From assembly GCF_900233005.1 (NCBI RefSeq), contig NZ_LT960612.1, positions 1,736,001 through 1,800,000 on the forward strand: DNA of 64,000 nucleotides, given 5' to 3'. Both the position numbers and the translations under genes were made by a program. Positions 34,583 to 43,661 of the stretch are shown one piece after another (the first letter of the stretch is position 1; the number at the start of each line of letters is the position of its first letter). The notes below the pieces were generated by a model, which saw nothing but the letters and a program-made list of their open reading frames with translations, was not told where the DNA came from and made no database searches. Source of the DNA: Vibrio tapetis subsp. tapetis (GTDB taxonomy: Bacteria > Pseudomonadota > Gammaproteobacteria > Enterobacterales > Vibrionaceae).

Positions 34583-37015
34583 TTACGCATCTTTGTTCAC
34601 AGGGATTAATAGACGTTTAATCAGTGTGTTAAGTACGATTGCTAATGTTAAAAAGGAAAGCATAGGTAGGGATAACCACAACCAAGGATGCAATCCTGTA
34701 GAGAGTTCAAACCCCCAATGCATGATACTCGCGACACTGGCCTCAGAACCAATACTTGCGACGATGCCGGCAATCAAGGCAATAGCCCCATACTCAAACC
34801 AGATGGTCCGAGTGATCCGTGCTTTAGATGCCCCCAAAGTACGATAAAGACGAAACTCTTGTTGCCTTTGACTTAAACTAAGTCGTAATAAAGTAAAAAT
34901 GAGCATCACGCCAGCGGCGACTCCGAGTGCAGCCAATACGGTTACCGCCCATACAATTTGTTCTAGCAGAGTTTGAATTTTGCTACCGATGCTCCTGACG
35001 TCCAGCAAACTTACAGTAGGATACTGCCTAGCAAGATCATTGAGAAATTGACTCTCTTGCTCGACTCTAAAACTGACTAGATTAGTCGCAGGAATGTTCT
35101 CTAGTGCATCTGGAGTAAAAATAAAGTAGAAATTAGGCTTCATTTCACGCCATTCAACCAGTCGAATCGTATTCACAACTGCCTTGACCACTTGGCTATT
35201 AATGGTGAATGTCAGCTCATCACCAACAGAGATATCAAGCGCACTAGCAACTTCAGACTCAACAGAAACGCCATTTTGGGCGGTCCATTGACCTTCTAGC
35301 ACTTCGTTATAGTCAGGCAAGCTTTCTCCCCATGTGAAGTTCAATTCACGACTCAGTGCATCGGTGTTTTCTTCTTCGGAATCCGCTTCCACATTATCTT
35401 CTGCAGGCTGACCATTGATTTCCGTCAACCGGCCCCTAACAATGGGATAAGCCTCAGAGCGATTCAAACCTTGCGCATCAATGGCTGCTAGATACTGCTC
35501 AGATTCGTAGGGTGCAATATTGAGCGCAAAAACGTTAGGCGCATCCGCTGGTAACGCGTTTTGCCAATCCTGAAGAAGATCTGTGCGTACTAACCAAATA
35601 ATCGCTAGCAACATCAAGGATAAAGATAGAGCGCCAAGTTGAACTCCAGTTGCAACTTTATCGCGGCTTATGCGGCTCATCGCTAATTTCATAGAGGTCG
35701 TCAGCGGGAATCGGTGCACGAGTTTCAAAACAACAAGGCTAGCTCCGGACAATAAGAAAAATGCGACGACAACTCCAACAAAGACAAGCCACACGAATAT
35801 ATTGTCGCCATAGCCCCAAAGCAAAGGAATGACTGGAACGATTAACAAACCTAACCACTTTTTATCAAGCGAAGTGTTGTTGTTTTGCATCACGCTCATC
35901 GCTGGTGTGTGTAATAAATTGATGAGCGGTAATCCAAGAGCTGGCACCGCGACGACAAGACAACTGCCTAATGCCACTAAATATGGTGCGAGACCATAAC
36001 TGGGTAGCGGTTCAGGTAATAAATCGGTCAAAGGAAGCCTAAGTAGCACTTCTAACCCACTGCCTAACGCCAGTCCTGCAATAGCGCCAATGCTAAAAAG
36101 AAGCCCTACCTGAATAATAAGCCACTTTCTGATCCATCGACGACTAGCACCTAAGCTTTTAAGCATAGCGACGGTTTTGCGTCTACTGGCTACATAGTGC
36201 TGGCTGGTGAGCACCAAGGTTGTCGCGGCCATTAAGATCACAATGGCAACCGTTAGTGAAAGGTATTGCTTTGTTCGATTAAAGATATCCGATGTCCGGC
36301 TTTGATTGTCCTCGGACATCCAACGATCACTCGCGGTTAACGGCGTGTTTTCTTGTAGGTCATCTAACCCTGCTTTGTCACCTTGCAGGAACAAACGATA
36401 CTGAACACGGCTACCGAGTTGAATCGCCCCAGTTTTATCTATATCCGAGCGATGAATAAACGCGGTCGGCATTTGTTGAAAAGGATTAAAAGCAAGACCA
36501 GGTTGCTGTTTGATGGCTCCGGTAACCGTAAAATCGGCATCGCCAATAGTGACCACGTCACCTTCGCGAGCATTAAGTTGTTCAATAATTCTTGGCTCAA
36601 GCCAAAGTTCACCTGGTTGCACCCGAGTCGCCAGCGTATTTTGGCTTTCTAGCTCCATTTCACCTTGTAACGGGTACAGACCATCTACCGCTTTAACCGT
36701 AATGAGCTGCATACCTTCGTCGCTAAATGCCATTGTGGTAAAACGCGTCATTTCAGTTGACGTAAATCCCTGGTTTTCAACTTGAGTTAATAACGGTTCT
36801 GACAATGTGTTCGCTGACACAAACACCCTATCCGCCGTTAGTGCATCTTTTCCTTGCTTAACAATGACCTGTTCAAGCCTATCTGCCAATGCTGAAAGCG
36901 CAAAAATACTGCCGACGATCAATGTCAATGCCGCAACGATCGGCCACAATTGCCCGAGTCGGATTTCTTTAACGCTCCACATGAACAAGGGTTTGATACC
37001 GGAGTTTGGTCTCAT
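34583..37015 (-). CDS. ybbP: FtsX-like ABC transporter permease YbbP
   Basis: The 810-residue membrane protein has two FtsX-type permease modules: a span near residues 28-48, four-helix groups near 255-440 and the last set near 690-800, with periplasmic MacB-like domains between. It pairs with YbbA through a four-base ATGA overlap. The family exports lipophilic or lipoprotein-like cargo in cooperation with its ATPase. The divergent neighbour tesA makes the same ybbAP-tesA cluster as in E. coli. Confidence 0.9.
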   Translation of the reverse strand: MRPNSGIKPLFMWSVKEIRLGQLWPIVAALTLIVGSIFALSALADRLEQVIVKQGKDALTADRVFVSANTLSEPLLTQVENQGFTSTEMTRFTTMAFSDEGMQLITVKAVDGLYPLQGEMELESQNTLATRVQPGELWLEPRIIEQLNAREGDVVTIGDADFTVTGAIKQQPGLAFNPFQQMPTAFIHRSDIDKTGAIQLGSRVQYRLFLQGDKAGLDDLQENTPLTASDRWMSEDNQSRTSDIFNRTKQYLSLTVAIVILMAATTLVLTSQHYVASRRKTVAMLKSLGASRRWIRKWLIIQVGLLFSIGAIAGLALGSGLEVLLRLPLTDLLPEPLPSYGLAPYLVALGSCLVVAVPALGLPLINLLHTPAMSVMQNNNTSLDKKWLGLLIVPVIPLLWGYGDNIFVWLVFVGVVVAFFLLSGASLVVLKLVHRFPLTTSMKLAMSRISRDKVATGVQLGALSLSLMLLAIIWLVRTDLLQDWQNALPADAPNVFALNIAPYESEQYLAAIDAQGLNRSEAYPIVRGRLTEINGQPAEDNVEADSEEENTDALSRELNFTWGESLPDYNEVLEGQWTAQNGVSVESEVASALDISVGDELTFTINSQVVKAVVNTIRLVEWREMKPNFYFIFTPDALENIPATNLVSFRVEQESQFLNDLARQYPTVSLLDVRSIGSKIQTLLEQIVWAVTVLAALGVAAGVMLIFTLLRLSLSQRQQEFRLYRTLGASKARITRTIWFEYGAIALIAGIVASIGSEASVASIMHWGFELSTGLHPWLWLSLPMLSFLTLAIVLNTLIKRLLIPVNKDA

Positions 37016-37689
37016 TTCGCTTCCTCCAAAACACCGTTATTCATATGCAGCACTCGATCACAACGCTGAGCTAAGTCATTATCATGCGTGACTAAAATCA
37101 GTGTTGTGCCATGCTGTTGGTTCAATTCAAAAAGACGTTCTATGACATTGGCAGCGGTATGCTGATCAAGATTCCCGGTAGGTTCATCTGCAAACAGTAT
37201 TTCGGGGTTGATCATAAAAGCCCGAGCTAACGCAACGCGTTGCTGTTCTCCACCAGAGAGCTGGGTAGGTAAATGATCCATCCTCTCTCGAAGGCCAACC
37301 GAGCTCAGTAGCTGTTCTGCTCTAACAGTATCTTCGCTTTCACCACTTAATAGGCAAGGTAGGGTCACGTTCTCTAAAGCCGTTAATGTTGGAATAAGTA
37401 GAAAGCTCTGAAAAACAAACCCTATGGATTTACTTCTCAGCGCAGCTCTCTCTTCGTCATCCAACCCCATTAAAGGTTGACCTAATAGAGAGATTTCACC
37501 TTCACTTGGTAGGTCTAAACCTGCTAATAACGTCATTAAAGTCGACTTACCCGCCCCAGACACACCGACGATGGCAACACTCTCACCCTTTTTAACATCC
37601 AAATTTACGCCTTCAAGGATTGTTAAACGATCCTGATTAGTCGTAACATGTTTAGCGATTGATTTGGCTTTAATAACGGACGTGCTCAT
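37012..37689 (-). CDS. ybbA: ABC transporter ATP-binding protein YbbA
   Basis: A LolD/MacB-type ATPase of 225 residues from the ATG at 37689 (AAGGA eight bases upstream). It has Walker [13 protein letters not shown]-loop VFQSFLLIP, signature [14 protein letters not shown], Walker [14 protein letters not shown] and switch LVTHD. The longer frame reads through the tesA region and is rejected. Its start codon overlaps the divergent tesA start. Confidence 0.93.
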   Translation of the reverse strand: MSTSVIKAKSIAKHVTTNQDRLTILEGVNLDVKKGESVAIVGVSGAGKSTLMTLLAGLDLPSEGEISLLGQPLMGLDDEERAALRSKSIGFVFQSFLLIPTLTALENVTLPCLLSGESEDTVRAEQLLSSVGLRERMDHLPTQLSGGEQQRVALARAFMINPEILFADEPTGNLDQHTAANVIERLFELNQQHGTTLILVTHDNDLAQRCDRVLHMNNGVLEEAK

Positions 37690-38323
37690 GATTCGATTCC
37701 TTTCGGTACTGACTTTTTGTTTTTTTATATTCATTAATGTATCAACTGCGCAAGCAACTACCAATGAAAATACGATACTAGTATTGGGCGACAGCCTCAG
37801 TGCAGGGTATCAAATGAAACCTCAACAGGCGTGGCCTCATCTATTATCGCAGCAGTTAGATGAACAAAACCTTAACACCAGAATAATAAACGCTTCTGTT
37901 TCCGGTGACACAACGGGTAATGGCCTCGCAAGAATAACCACACTACTTGAATTACATAAACCTAACTGGGTGATCATTGAACTTGGTGCCAACGATGGCC
38001 TTCGCGGCTTCCCACCAGCACGCATTCAAAACAACCTCGCTTCTCTTATCACGAAAAGCCAAGACGGTGGCGCTGAGGTCATTCTTATGCAAATACGAAT
38101 TCCACCTAATTACGGCAAGCGATATAACCAATTATTCAATAACCTTTATCCGACACTGGCCGAACAATTTGAGGTGCCTCTGATTCCATTCTTTCTCGAA
38201 CATGTCATTACAAAACCTGAATGGATGATGAGCGATGGCCTACACCCTAAAGCGGAGGCTCAGCCATGGATAGCTAACTACATCGGTGAACAAATTTTAC
38301 CATTCATAAAAACAGCAAGTTAA
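37688..38323 (+). CDS. tesA: Periplasmic lysophospholipase/acyl-CoA thioesterase I
   Basis: A SGNH hydrolase of 211 residues with a signal peptide (to about residue 23, STAQA), block I ILVLGDSLSAGYQ (nucleophile Ser), block III ELGANDGLRG (oxyanion Asn) and block V DGLHPKAEAQ (catalytic Asp and His). It cleaves acyl thioesters and lysophospholipids in the periplasm. The ATG at 37688 is chosen for the signal peptide; its ribosome binding site is weak (GGACGTG), and an in-frame TTG at 37664 is an alternative. Confidence 0.93.
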   Translation: MIRFLSVLTFCFFIFINVSTAQATTNENTILVLGDSLSAGYQMKPQQAWPHLLSQQLDEQNLNTRIINASVSGDTTGNGLARITTLLELHKPNWVIIELGANDGLRGFPPARIQNNLASLITKSQDGGAEVILMQIRIPPNYGKRYNQLFNNLYPTLAEQFEVPLIPFFLEHVITKPEWMMSDGLHPKAEAQPWIANYIGEQILPFIKTAS

Positions 38324-38477
38324 CTGTTCTAGCTCAAGGCATCAAAATATTTCAGCGTATATGCTTGGGTAACGTTATGTACCGATTAAATAGATACGAT
38401 CTTCGGCTTTTTTTGGATCACTGTTAATTTCATATTAACCAAAAAGCGAAATCGTATTGGCGAAAGGACTGAGTTTT

Positions 38478-39677
38478 ATGCTTATTGAGCCCGTAATTAA
38501 AGGAGTGGTCGCCCGCTCTGCACATCCATTTGGCTGCCATGCTGCAATTAAACAACAAATCGAATTCGTAAAACAAGCCAAGCCTATTACAACACGCCCC
38601 AAGCGCGTTCTTATTATTGGCGCGTCGTCGGGGTTTGGGTTGGCATCCCGCATAGCGCTTACGTTTGGCGGCGCAAACGCCGATACAATTGGCGTATCAT
38701 CTGAAAAAGGGCCATCCGAAAAAGGAACCGGTTCTGCGGGTTGGTATAACAACATATTTTTCAAACAGGAAGCCGAAAAAGCAGGCCACACCGCCATTAA
38801 CATTGTTGGGGACGCCTTTGCTGCGGACACCCGAACTCGCGTTATTGAAGCCATTGAAACGTACTTTGAAGGTGAAGTTGATTTAGTCATATACAGCCTT
38901 GCAGCAGGGTTTCGCCCTAAGCCAGATAGTGAAGACTTTTGGCAATCCACCATCAAGCCTGTTGATAAAGACGTGTCTGGTGCGACGGTCCTACTAGATA
39001 CCGATACTTGGGTTGAATCCCATATATCTCCAGCATCTCAACAAGAATTAGATGCAACGATTAAGGTGATGGGAGGCGAAGATTGGGAAAGCTGGATCGA
39101 CACTCTTATCAATGAAGAATCCATCGCACATGGCTGCAAAACGGTGGCTTTTTCTTACATCGGTTCCGAAAAGACCCACGCTATCTACTTAGACGGTACA
39201 CTAGGCCAAGCCAAAATTGACTTACACCAAACAAGCCATGCGTTGAATCTTAAACTCGCCCAGTTTGGTGGTGGTGCCTATGCCAGTGTCTGTAAAGCAC
39301 TAGTGACGAAGGCTAGCGTATTTATTCCCGCTTTTACACCCTATATCCTTGCTCTCTTCAAAGTAATGAAAGAAAAAGGAACACACGAAGGTTGTATAGA
39401 GCAAATGCAACGTTTATTTCGTGACAAACTGTATTCCGACGGCCGAACGCCTGTTGATGCAGAGCGCCTAATTCGCATTGATGAGCTAGAACTTGATGCA
39501 GATACGCAGCATAAAGTTAAAGTACTAATGGACGACATGAACGCGAATAATTTCGCTCAAATTGGCGACTATCAGGGCTATAAAGATGATTTCATGGCCC
39601 TTAACGGTTTTGGGCTTGAAGGTGTCAACTATACAACCCCCGTGCCGTTTGAGGTACTCAAAGAGCTACAACCTTAA
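38478..39677 (+). CDS. fabV: Enoyl-ACP reductase FabV
   Basis: The 399-residue NADH-dependent enoyl-ACP reductase begins MLIEPVIKGVVARSAHPFGC and has RVLIIGASSGFGLASRIAL, IYSLAAGF, GSAGWYNN and the active-site Tyr-x8-Lys in YLDGTLGQAK. HQTSHALNLKLAQFGGGAYA and THEGCIEQMQRLF are also conserved. FabV enzymes are naturally triclosan resistant. The ATG at 38478 matches the family start; the frame extends seven more codons. If the genome also has the usual fabV elsewhere, this would be a paralogue. Confidence 0.95.
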   Translation: MLIEPVIKGVVARSAHPFGCHAAIKQQIEFVKQAKPITTRPKRVLIIGASSGFGLASRIALTFGGANADTIGVSSEKGPSEKGTGSAGWYNNIFFKQEAEKAGHTAINIVGDAFAADTRTRVIEAIETYFEGEVDLVIYSLAAGFRPKPDSEDFWQSTIKPVDKDVSGATVLLDTDTWVESHISPASQQELDATIKVMGGEDWESWIDTLINEESIAHGCKTVAFSYIGSEKTHAIYLDGTLGQAKIDLHQTSHALNLKLAQFGGGAYASVCKALVTKASVFIPAFTPYILALFKVMKEKGTHEGCIEQMQRLFRDKLYSDGRTPVDAERLIRIDELELDADTQHKVKVLMDDMNANNFAQIGDYQGYKDDFMALNGFGLEGVNYTTPVPFEVLKELQP

Positions 39678-39688
39678 TTTTTAGCCCA

Positions 39689-39730
39689 GATACTGTGCAG
39701 TTTTTACACACTTTTGCTGTGCACAGTATC
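39689..39730 (+). repeat. Long stem-loop after fabV
   Basis: GATACTGTGCA (39689-39699) and TGCACAGTATC (39720-39730) form a perfect 11-bp stem with a 20-base T-rich loop, 12 bases after the fabV stop. No T-run follows, so it may protect the mRNA end or act with Rho rather than as an intrinsic terminator. The rest of the 297-bp gap up to 39974 shows nothing else I can name. Confidence 0.5.
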
Positions 39731-39974
39731 AAAGTTGCAACATTTCTCTATTCCTCGCAATTTAATTGAACTTAGCGTTGTTGTTCTGTCCATCCGAGTC
39801 TTATACTTAAGAAATCATTGAAACTGGTAATGGGTTTCGATTTGTTTAGAGCGGTTTGATGTTCAGAGTAAATTCTTCAAACCCTTCATTATAAACACCT
39901 CAGCAATGGTAAATGTTCGAACCCATGCGCTCTTCAGGGACGAAGAGTCATACCGATCAAAGGAACAATAATGC

Positions 39975-41867
39975 ATGCCAAAAGTAGTAACAAGCACCAT
40001 CGAAGTACCTCAATATATGCTGAATGGATGGCAAAATATTGTCGATCTAATTGCAACACTTTCAAATGTTCCCTCTGCCTTGATTATGCGAATTCATGCT
40101 GAAAGCATAGAGGTTTTAGTTGGTAATCAATCGCCCGAATCCCCCTACAAAAGTGGCAATAGCGAAACTTTAGGTAACGGCTTATATTGTGAATCCGTCA
40201 TCGAAAGTAACGCGCCTCTTTGCGTGCCAAATGCCTTAAAAGATCCAAACTGGAACAATAATCCTGACATCAAACTGGGCATGATTGCCTACTATGGGAT
40301 TCCAATTAATTGGCCAAATGGCGATTGCTTTGGCACGATTTGCATGCTCGACAGACAAGAAAACCACTTCGAGTCGACATTTCGTGAGTTACTTGAATCT
40401 TTCCGCATATCGATTGAATCTCAACTCGCTCTTTTGTATCAGCATGCTATTTTGCATCGCTCAAATAAAGACTTAAAACTTCGGGTAAAAAGCCGAACTG
40501 AAGACCTTGCTAACCTTAATTTCTCCTTATGTGCAGAAATTGAAAAGCGAAAAGAAGCCGAGCAAAAAGTCGCCTATCAAAAAACGCATGATTCGGGAAC
40601 CGGGTTCATCAACCGTAATGCCCTGATACAAGAAACTGCTCCAATATTTGAGCGCATTCAACATCACCATTCATCTCTGGTTTTTGTTCATGTTGGTTTT
40701 ACAAACGGACGACGGCTTCAAAACAAATTTGGTTACGATGTCTTTGACAATGTACTGCGTGAATATCGCAATAGAGTCGGCCCTATAAAAGCAAGACAGT
40801 CGATCACAGCACGTACATCCACGATTGACTTGGTGATAGCCCTAGAGCTAGACCCTAATGAAACAGACATCGAGCAAGTATGCAAAAAATTGGTTGATAT
40901 CAGCCATTCAGATTTTTTTGTTGGCGATGAACCGCTGCACTTACATGCGTTTGTTGGTGTGGCTACCTCCTCAGATAGCACTAACCCTGACGAAATGCTC
41001 AAACACGCAGGGGAAGCCATGATCGCTTGCCGCGACACGGGTAAAAAATACGCTTTCTATGCCAACACCAATGCGACTTCGCCCTCTACCAATCAACTCG
41101 AGAGCTACTTATTAGAAGCGGTGAGAAGTAACGATTTAATGCTCTACTTTCAACCCAAAGTTTCGCCTAAGAGTGGTAAGTGGCTTGGTGCTGAAGCATT
41201 ATTGCGTTGGAATCACCCGGTTTTGGGGCAAGTTTCTAACGATTCGTTGATACAGCTGGCTGAACAAAACGGATTGATTTTTGAAGTTGGCAATTATGTG
41301 TTGCGAACGGCAATCGAAAGAGCCAGCGAATGGACCCAATACGTCAAAAATTTCAAAATAGCGGTGAATGTATCAGCCATGCAATTACGCGACGTACATT
41401 TTGTTGAGCAGGTCGAACACCTACTTGAAACATACCACTTGCCCCCACGCTATCTGGAAATCGAAGTCACAGAGTCTAGCTTAATTGCTGACGAGTTCTT
41501 GGCTGGAAATACCTTACATGCGTTGCATCAGCTGGGAATCACCCTATCTTTGGACGATTTTGGTACGGGGTATTCGTCCTTTAGCTATCTTAAAAAGTAC
41601 CCATTTGATTGCATTAAAATCGACAAAAGCTTCATCATTCAGATCACTCGGAGCTCGCAAGACAGAGAGATCGTTCGCTCGATCATTAATGTCGCCAAAA
41701 AGCTTCACCTAAAAGTCGTAATGGAAGGCATTGAAACTGCTGAACAGGAACAATTCATCCTAGATGAAGGTTGTGATTACGGGCAAGGTTACTTGTACGG
41801 CAAGCCAATGAATTGCCAAGTTTTCGAACAAAGCTTAATTTCTAGAAACTATAACGGTTCCACATAG
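39975..41867 (+). CDS. GAF-degenerate GGDEF-EAL c-di-GMP phosphodiesterase (630 aa)
   Basis: A GAF domain (about residues 15-160), a coiled coil (about 160-205), a GGDEF-like domain lacking the signature (the loop reads TARTSTIDLVIAL) and a complete EAL domain: GAEALLRWNHP, VNVSAMQLRD, EIEVTESSL, SLDDFGTGYSSFSYL, CIKIDKSFI, VVMEGIET and YGQGYLYGKP. The catalytic Glu, Asn, Asp and Lys residues are kept, so it should hydrolyse c-di-GMP, with the GGDEF part perhaps binding GTP as regulator. AAAGGA precedes the ATG at good spacing. Confidence 0.92.
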   Translation: MPKVVTSTIEVPQYMLNGWQNIVDLIATLSNVPSALIMRIHAESIEVLVGNQSPESPYKSGNSETLGNGLYCESVIESNAPLCVPNALKDPNWNNNPDIKLGMIAYYGIPINWPNGDCFGTICMLDRQENHFESTFRELLESFRISIESQLALLYQHAILHRSNKDLKLRVKSRTEDLANLNFSLCAEIEKRKEAEQKVAYQKTHDSGTGFINRNALIQETAPIFERIQHHHSSLVFVHVGFTNGRRLQNKFGYDVFDNVLREYRNRVGPIKARQSITARTSTIDLVIALELDPNETDIEQVCKKLVDISHSDFFVGDEPLHLHAFVGVATSSDSTNPDEMLKHAGEAMIACRDTGKKYAFYANTNATSPSTNQLESYLLEAVRSNDLMLYFQPKVSPKSGKWLGAEALLRWNHPVLGQVSNDSLIQLAEQNGLIFEVGNYVLRTAIERASEWTQYVKNFKIAVNVSAMQLRDVHFVEQVEHLLETYHLPPRYLEIEVTESSLIADEFLAGNTLHALHQLGITLSLDDFGTGYSSFSYLKKYPFDCIKIDKSFIIQITRSSQDREIVRSIINVAKKLHLKVVMEGIETAEQEQFILDEGCDYGQGYLYGKPMNCQVFEQSLISRNYNGST

Positions 41868-41974
41868 CTGAAATCGCCTGTTATTAATGAATTAGAGTAA
41901 CTATATTTTGCTTATAGGGCGCGGGTTTTCTATAATCTTCGCCCAACTTCCTATCTAAGTAAAAGTAGTGCCCT

Positions 41975-43624
41975 ATGGATCTATTGATCGCAACTCTCAA
42001 AAAATTGGAAAAACAGAATTATCGCGCCTATCAACAAATCAAAGGAAGTTATGATTTTGGCGATTTTGATCTTCACATAGATACTACTCAAGCCGACCCT
42101 TATGCCCCAGCCTCTCGTCTTAGAGCCACTCGTGCATGGTCTTTAACTGGGTTAGATTGGCTAAAAGACACATCCCCTGCTTATCAAATTGCCGCTAGAG
42201 ACTTTATTGCTCGCGCTTTTTGTCATTTTGCGAATCAAGAAAACAGTGTGTTCATGTCGTTAAGTGGCCAAACAGTGTTGGATCAGACCTGCGTGCTATT
42301 CACGGAGCATGGTATTGAACTTCGTTTTCGTGTCGACTTACCGGCAGATGGTCGCACCATATTGGGCAAACGTGCCATCAACGTACTGTCGTTCCATTTA
42401 CCTAAGTTCATCCGCAAAGCCACGATAGAACGCGAGCTTGATATTGCTGCACTAAAGAAACACTGTGAAGCCATTGAAGATCAAGTCGCACTTCGTGCCC
42501 AATTAGACGAACATAACTTAGTTTCTTTTATTGGAGACGGCAGTATTTTACCGCGTTTTGCTGGTAACAGTGACCTACCGATGAAAGAAGCCGTCGCGTT
42601 TCAGTCTCCGGACTCTTTGGCTGTTGGATTAACGACTCCCAACTCAGGCACTGTTCGTGGCTTAGGCATTCCAAAAGGCATCACTCTAATTGTTGGTGGT
42701 GGCTTCCACGGTAAATCGACATTATTGAATGCAATTGAACGCTCTATTTACAACCATATTCCAGGTGATGGCCGCGAACTTATTGTCAGTAATGTAAGTG
42801 CGATGAAGATCCGTGCTGAAGACGGTCGTTGTGTTCACAATCTTAATCTATCAAATTACATCAACCACCTTCCACAAGGTCGCGATACTGAAGATTTTTC
42901 TACACAAGATGCGTCTGGCTCAACATCACAAGCCGCTTGGTTACAAGAATCTCTAGAGGCTGGCGCTAACAGCCTTCTCATTGATGAAGATACGTCTGCG
43001 ACGAACTTTATGATCCGTGATGAGCGTATGCAAGCGTTGGTGTCTAAAGGTGATGAACCTATTACGCCATTAGTTGATCGAATTGGTCAATTACGTGATG
43101 AACTGAGTATCTCGACCGTGATTGTTATGGGAGGGTCTGGTGACTATTTAGACGTTGCCGATACTGTGATTCAAATGCATGATTATCAAGCGGTAGACGT
43201 CACTGAAAAAGCAAAACAAGTCATTGCTCAACATCCTTCGCAACGCCTGCAAGAAGCAAGCGAAACACTGAATACCTTCGCTCCGCGTCAGTTTAATCCT
43301 GGTTGTTTGCAAGCCATATTAGCTGATGGTAAGTTCCGCGTGAATGCGAAAGGCAAAGATGGATTACGCTTTGGTAAAGAGCAAGTCGATATATCTGTTT
43401 TGGAACAGCTTGAATCGGCAAACGAGATCAACGCAATTGGTTGGGTTTGGTTCCAGATGGCACAAATGACAGGCTGGCTAAACGAACCAGCACAAGACGT
43501 TGCTGCTCTTTTAGACTCTGATCAGTGGTACGTAAACATGCCAAACCATGGCGATATTGCTAAACCAAGAACGCTGGATGTTATGGCAGCACTTAACCGT
43601 ATGCGTAAAGCGCAATTTAAGTAA
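41975..43624 (+). CDS. ABC-class ATPase of unknown role (549 aa)
   Basis: This belongs to the 'predicted ATPase of the ABC class' family (PF09818). It shows LIVGGGFHGKSTLLNAIERS as Walker A, an SLLIDEDTSATNFMIRD Walker B-like segment, VIVMGGSGDYLDVADTVIQM and a C-terminal FGKEQVDISVLEQLE. It has no membrane span and no permease partner, so it is not a transporter component. The family is common in Vibrio, and its role is unknown. Confidence 0.88.
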   Translation: MDLLIATLKKLEKQNYRAYQQIKGSYDFGDFDLHIDTTQADPYAPASRLRATRAWSLTGLDWLKDTSPAYQIAARDFIARAFCHFANQENSVFMSLSGQTVLDQTCVLFTEHGIELRFRVDLPADGRTILGKRAINVLSFHLPKFIRKATIERELDIAALKKHCEAIEDQVALRAQLDEHNLVSFIGDGSILPRFAGNSDLPMKEAVAFQSPDSLAVGLTTPNSGTVRGLGIPKGITLIVGGGFHGKSTLLNAIERSIYNHIPGDGRELIVSNVSAMKIRAEDGRCVHNLNLSNYINHLPQGRDTEDFSTQDASGSTSQAAWLQESLEAGANSLLIDEDTSATNFMIRDERMQALVSKGDEPITPLVDRIGQLRDELSISTVIVMGGSGDYLDVADTVIQMHDYQAVDVTEKAKQVIAQHPSQRLQEASETLNTFAPRQFNPGCLQAILADGKFRVNAKGKDGLRFGKEQVDISVLEQLESANEINAIGWVWFQMAQMTGWLNEPAQDVAALLDSDQWYVNMPNHGDIAKPRTLDVMAALNRMRKAQFK

Positions 43625-43661
43625 TCTATCCAATTTCTGGATAACATTTATTACGCGCAAC

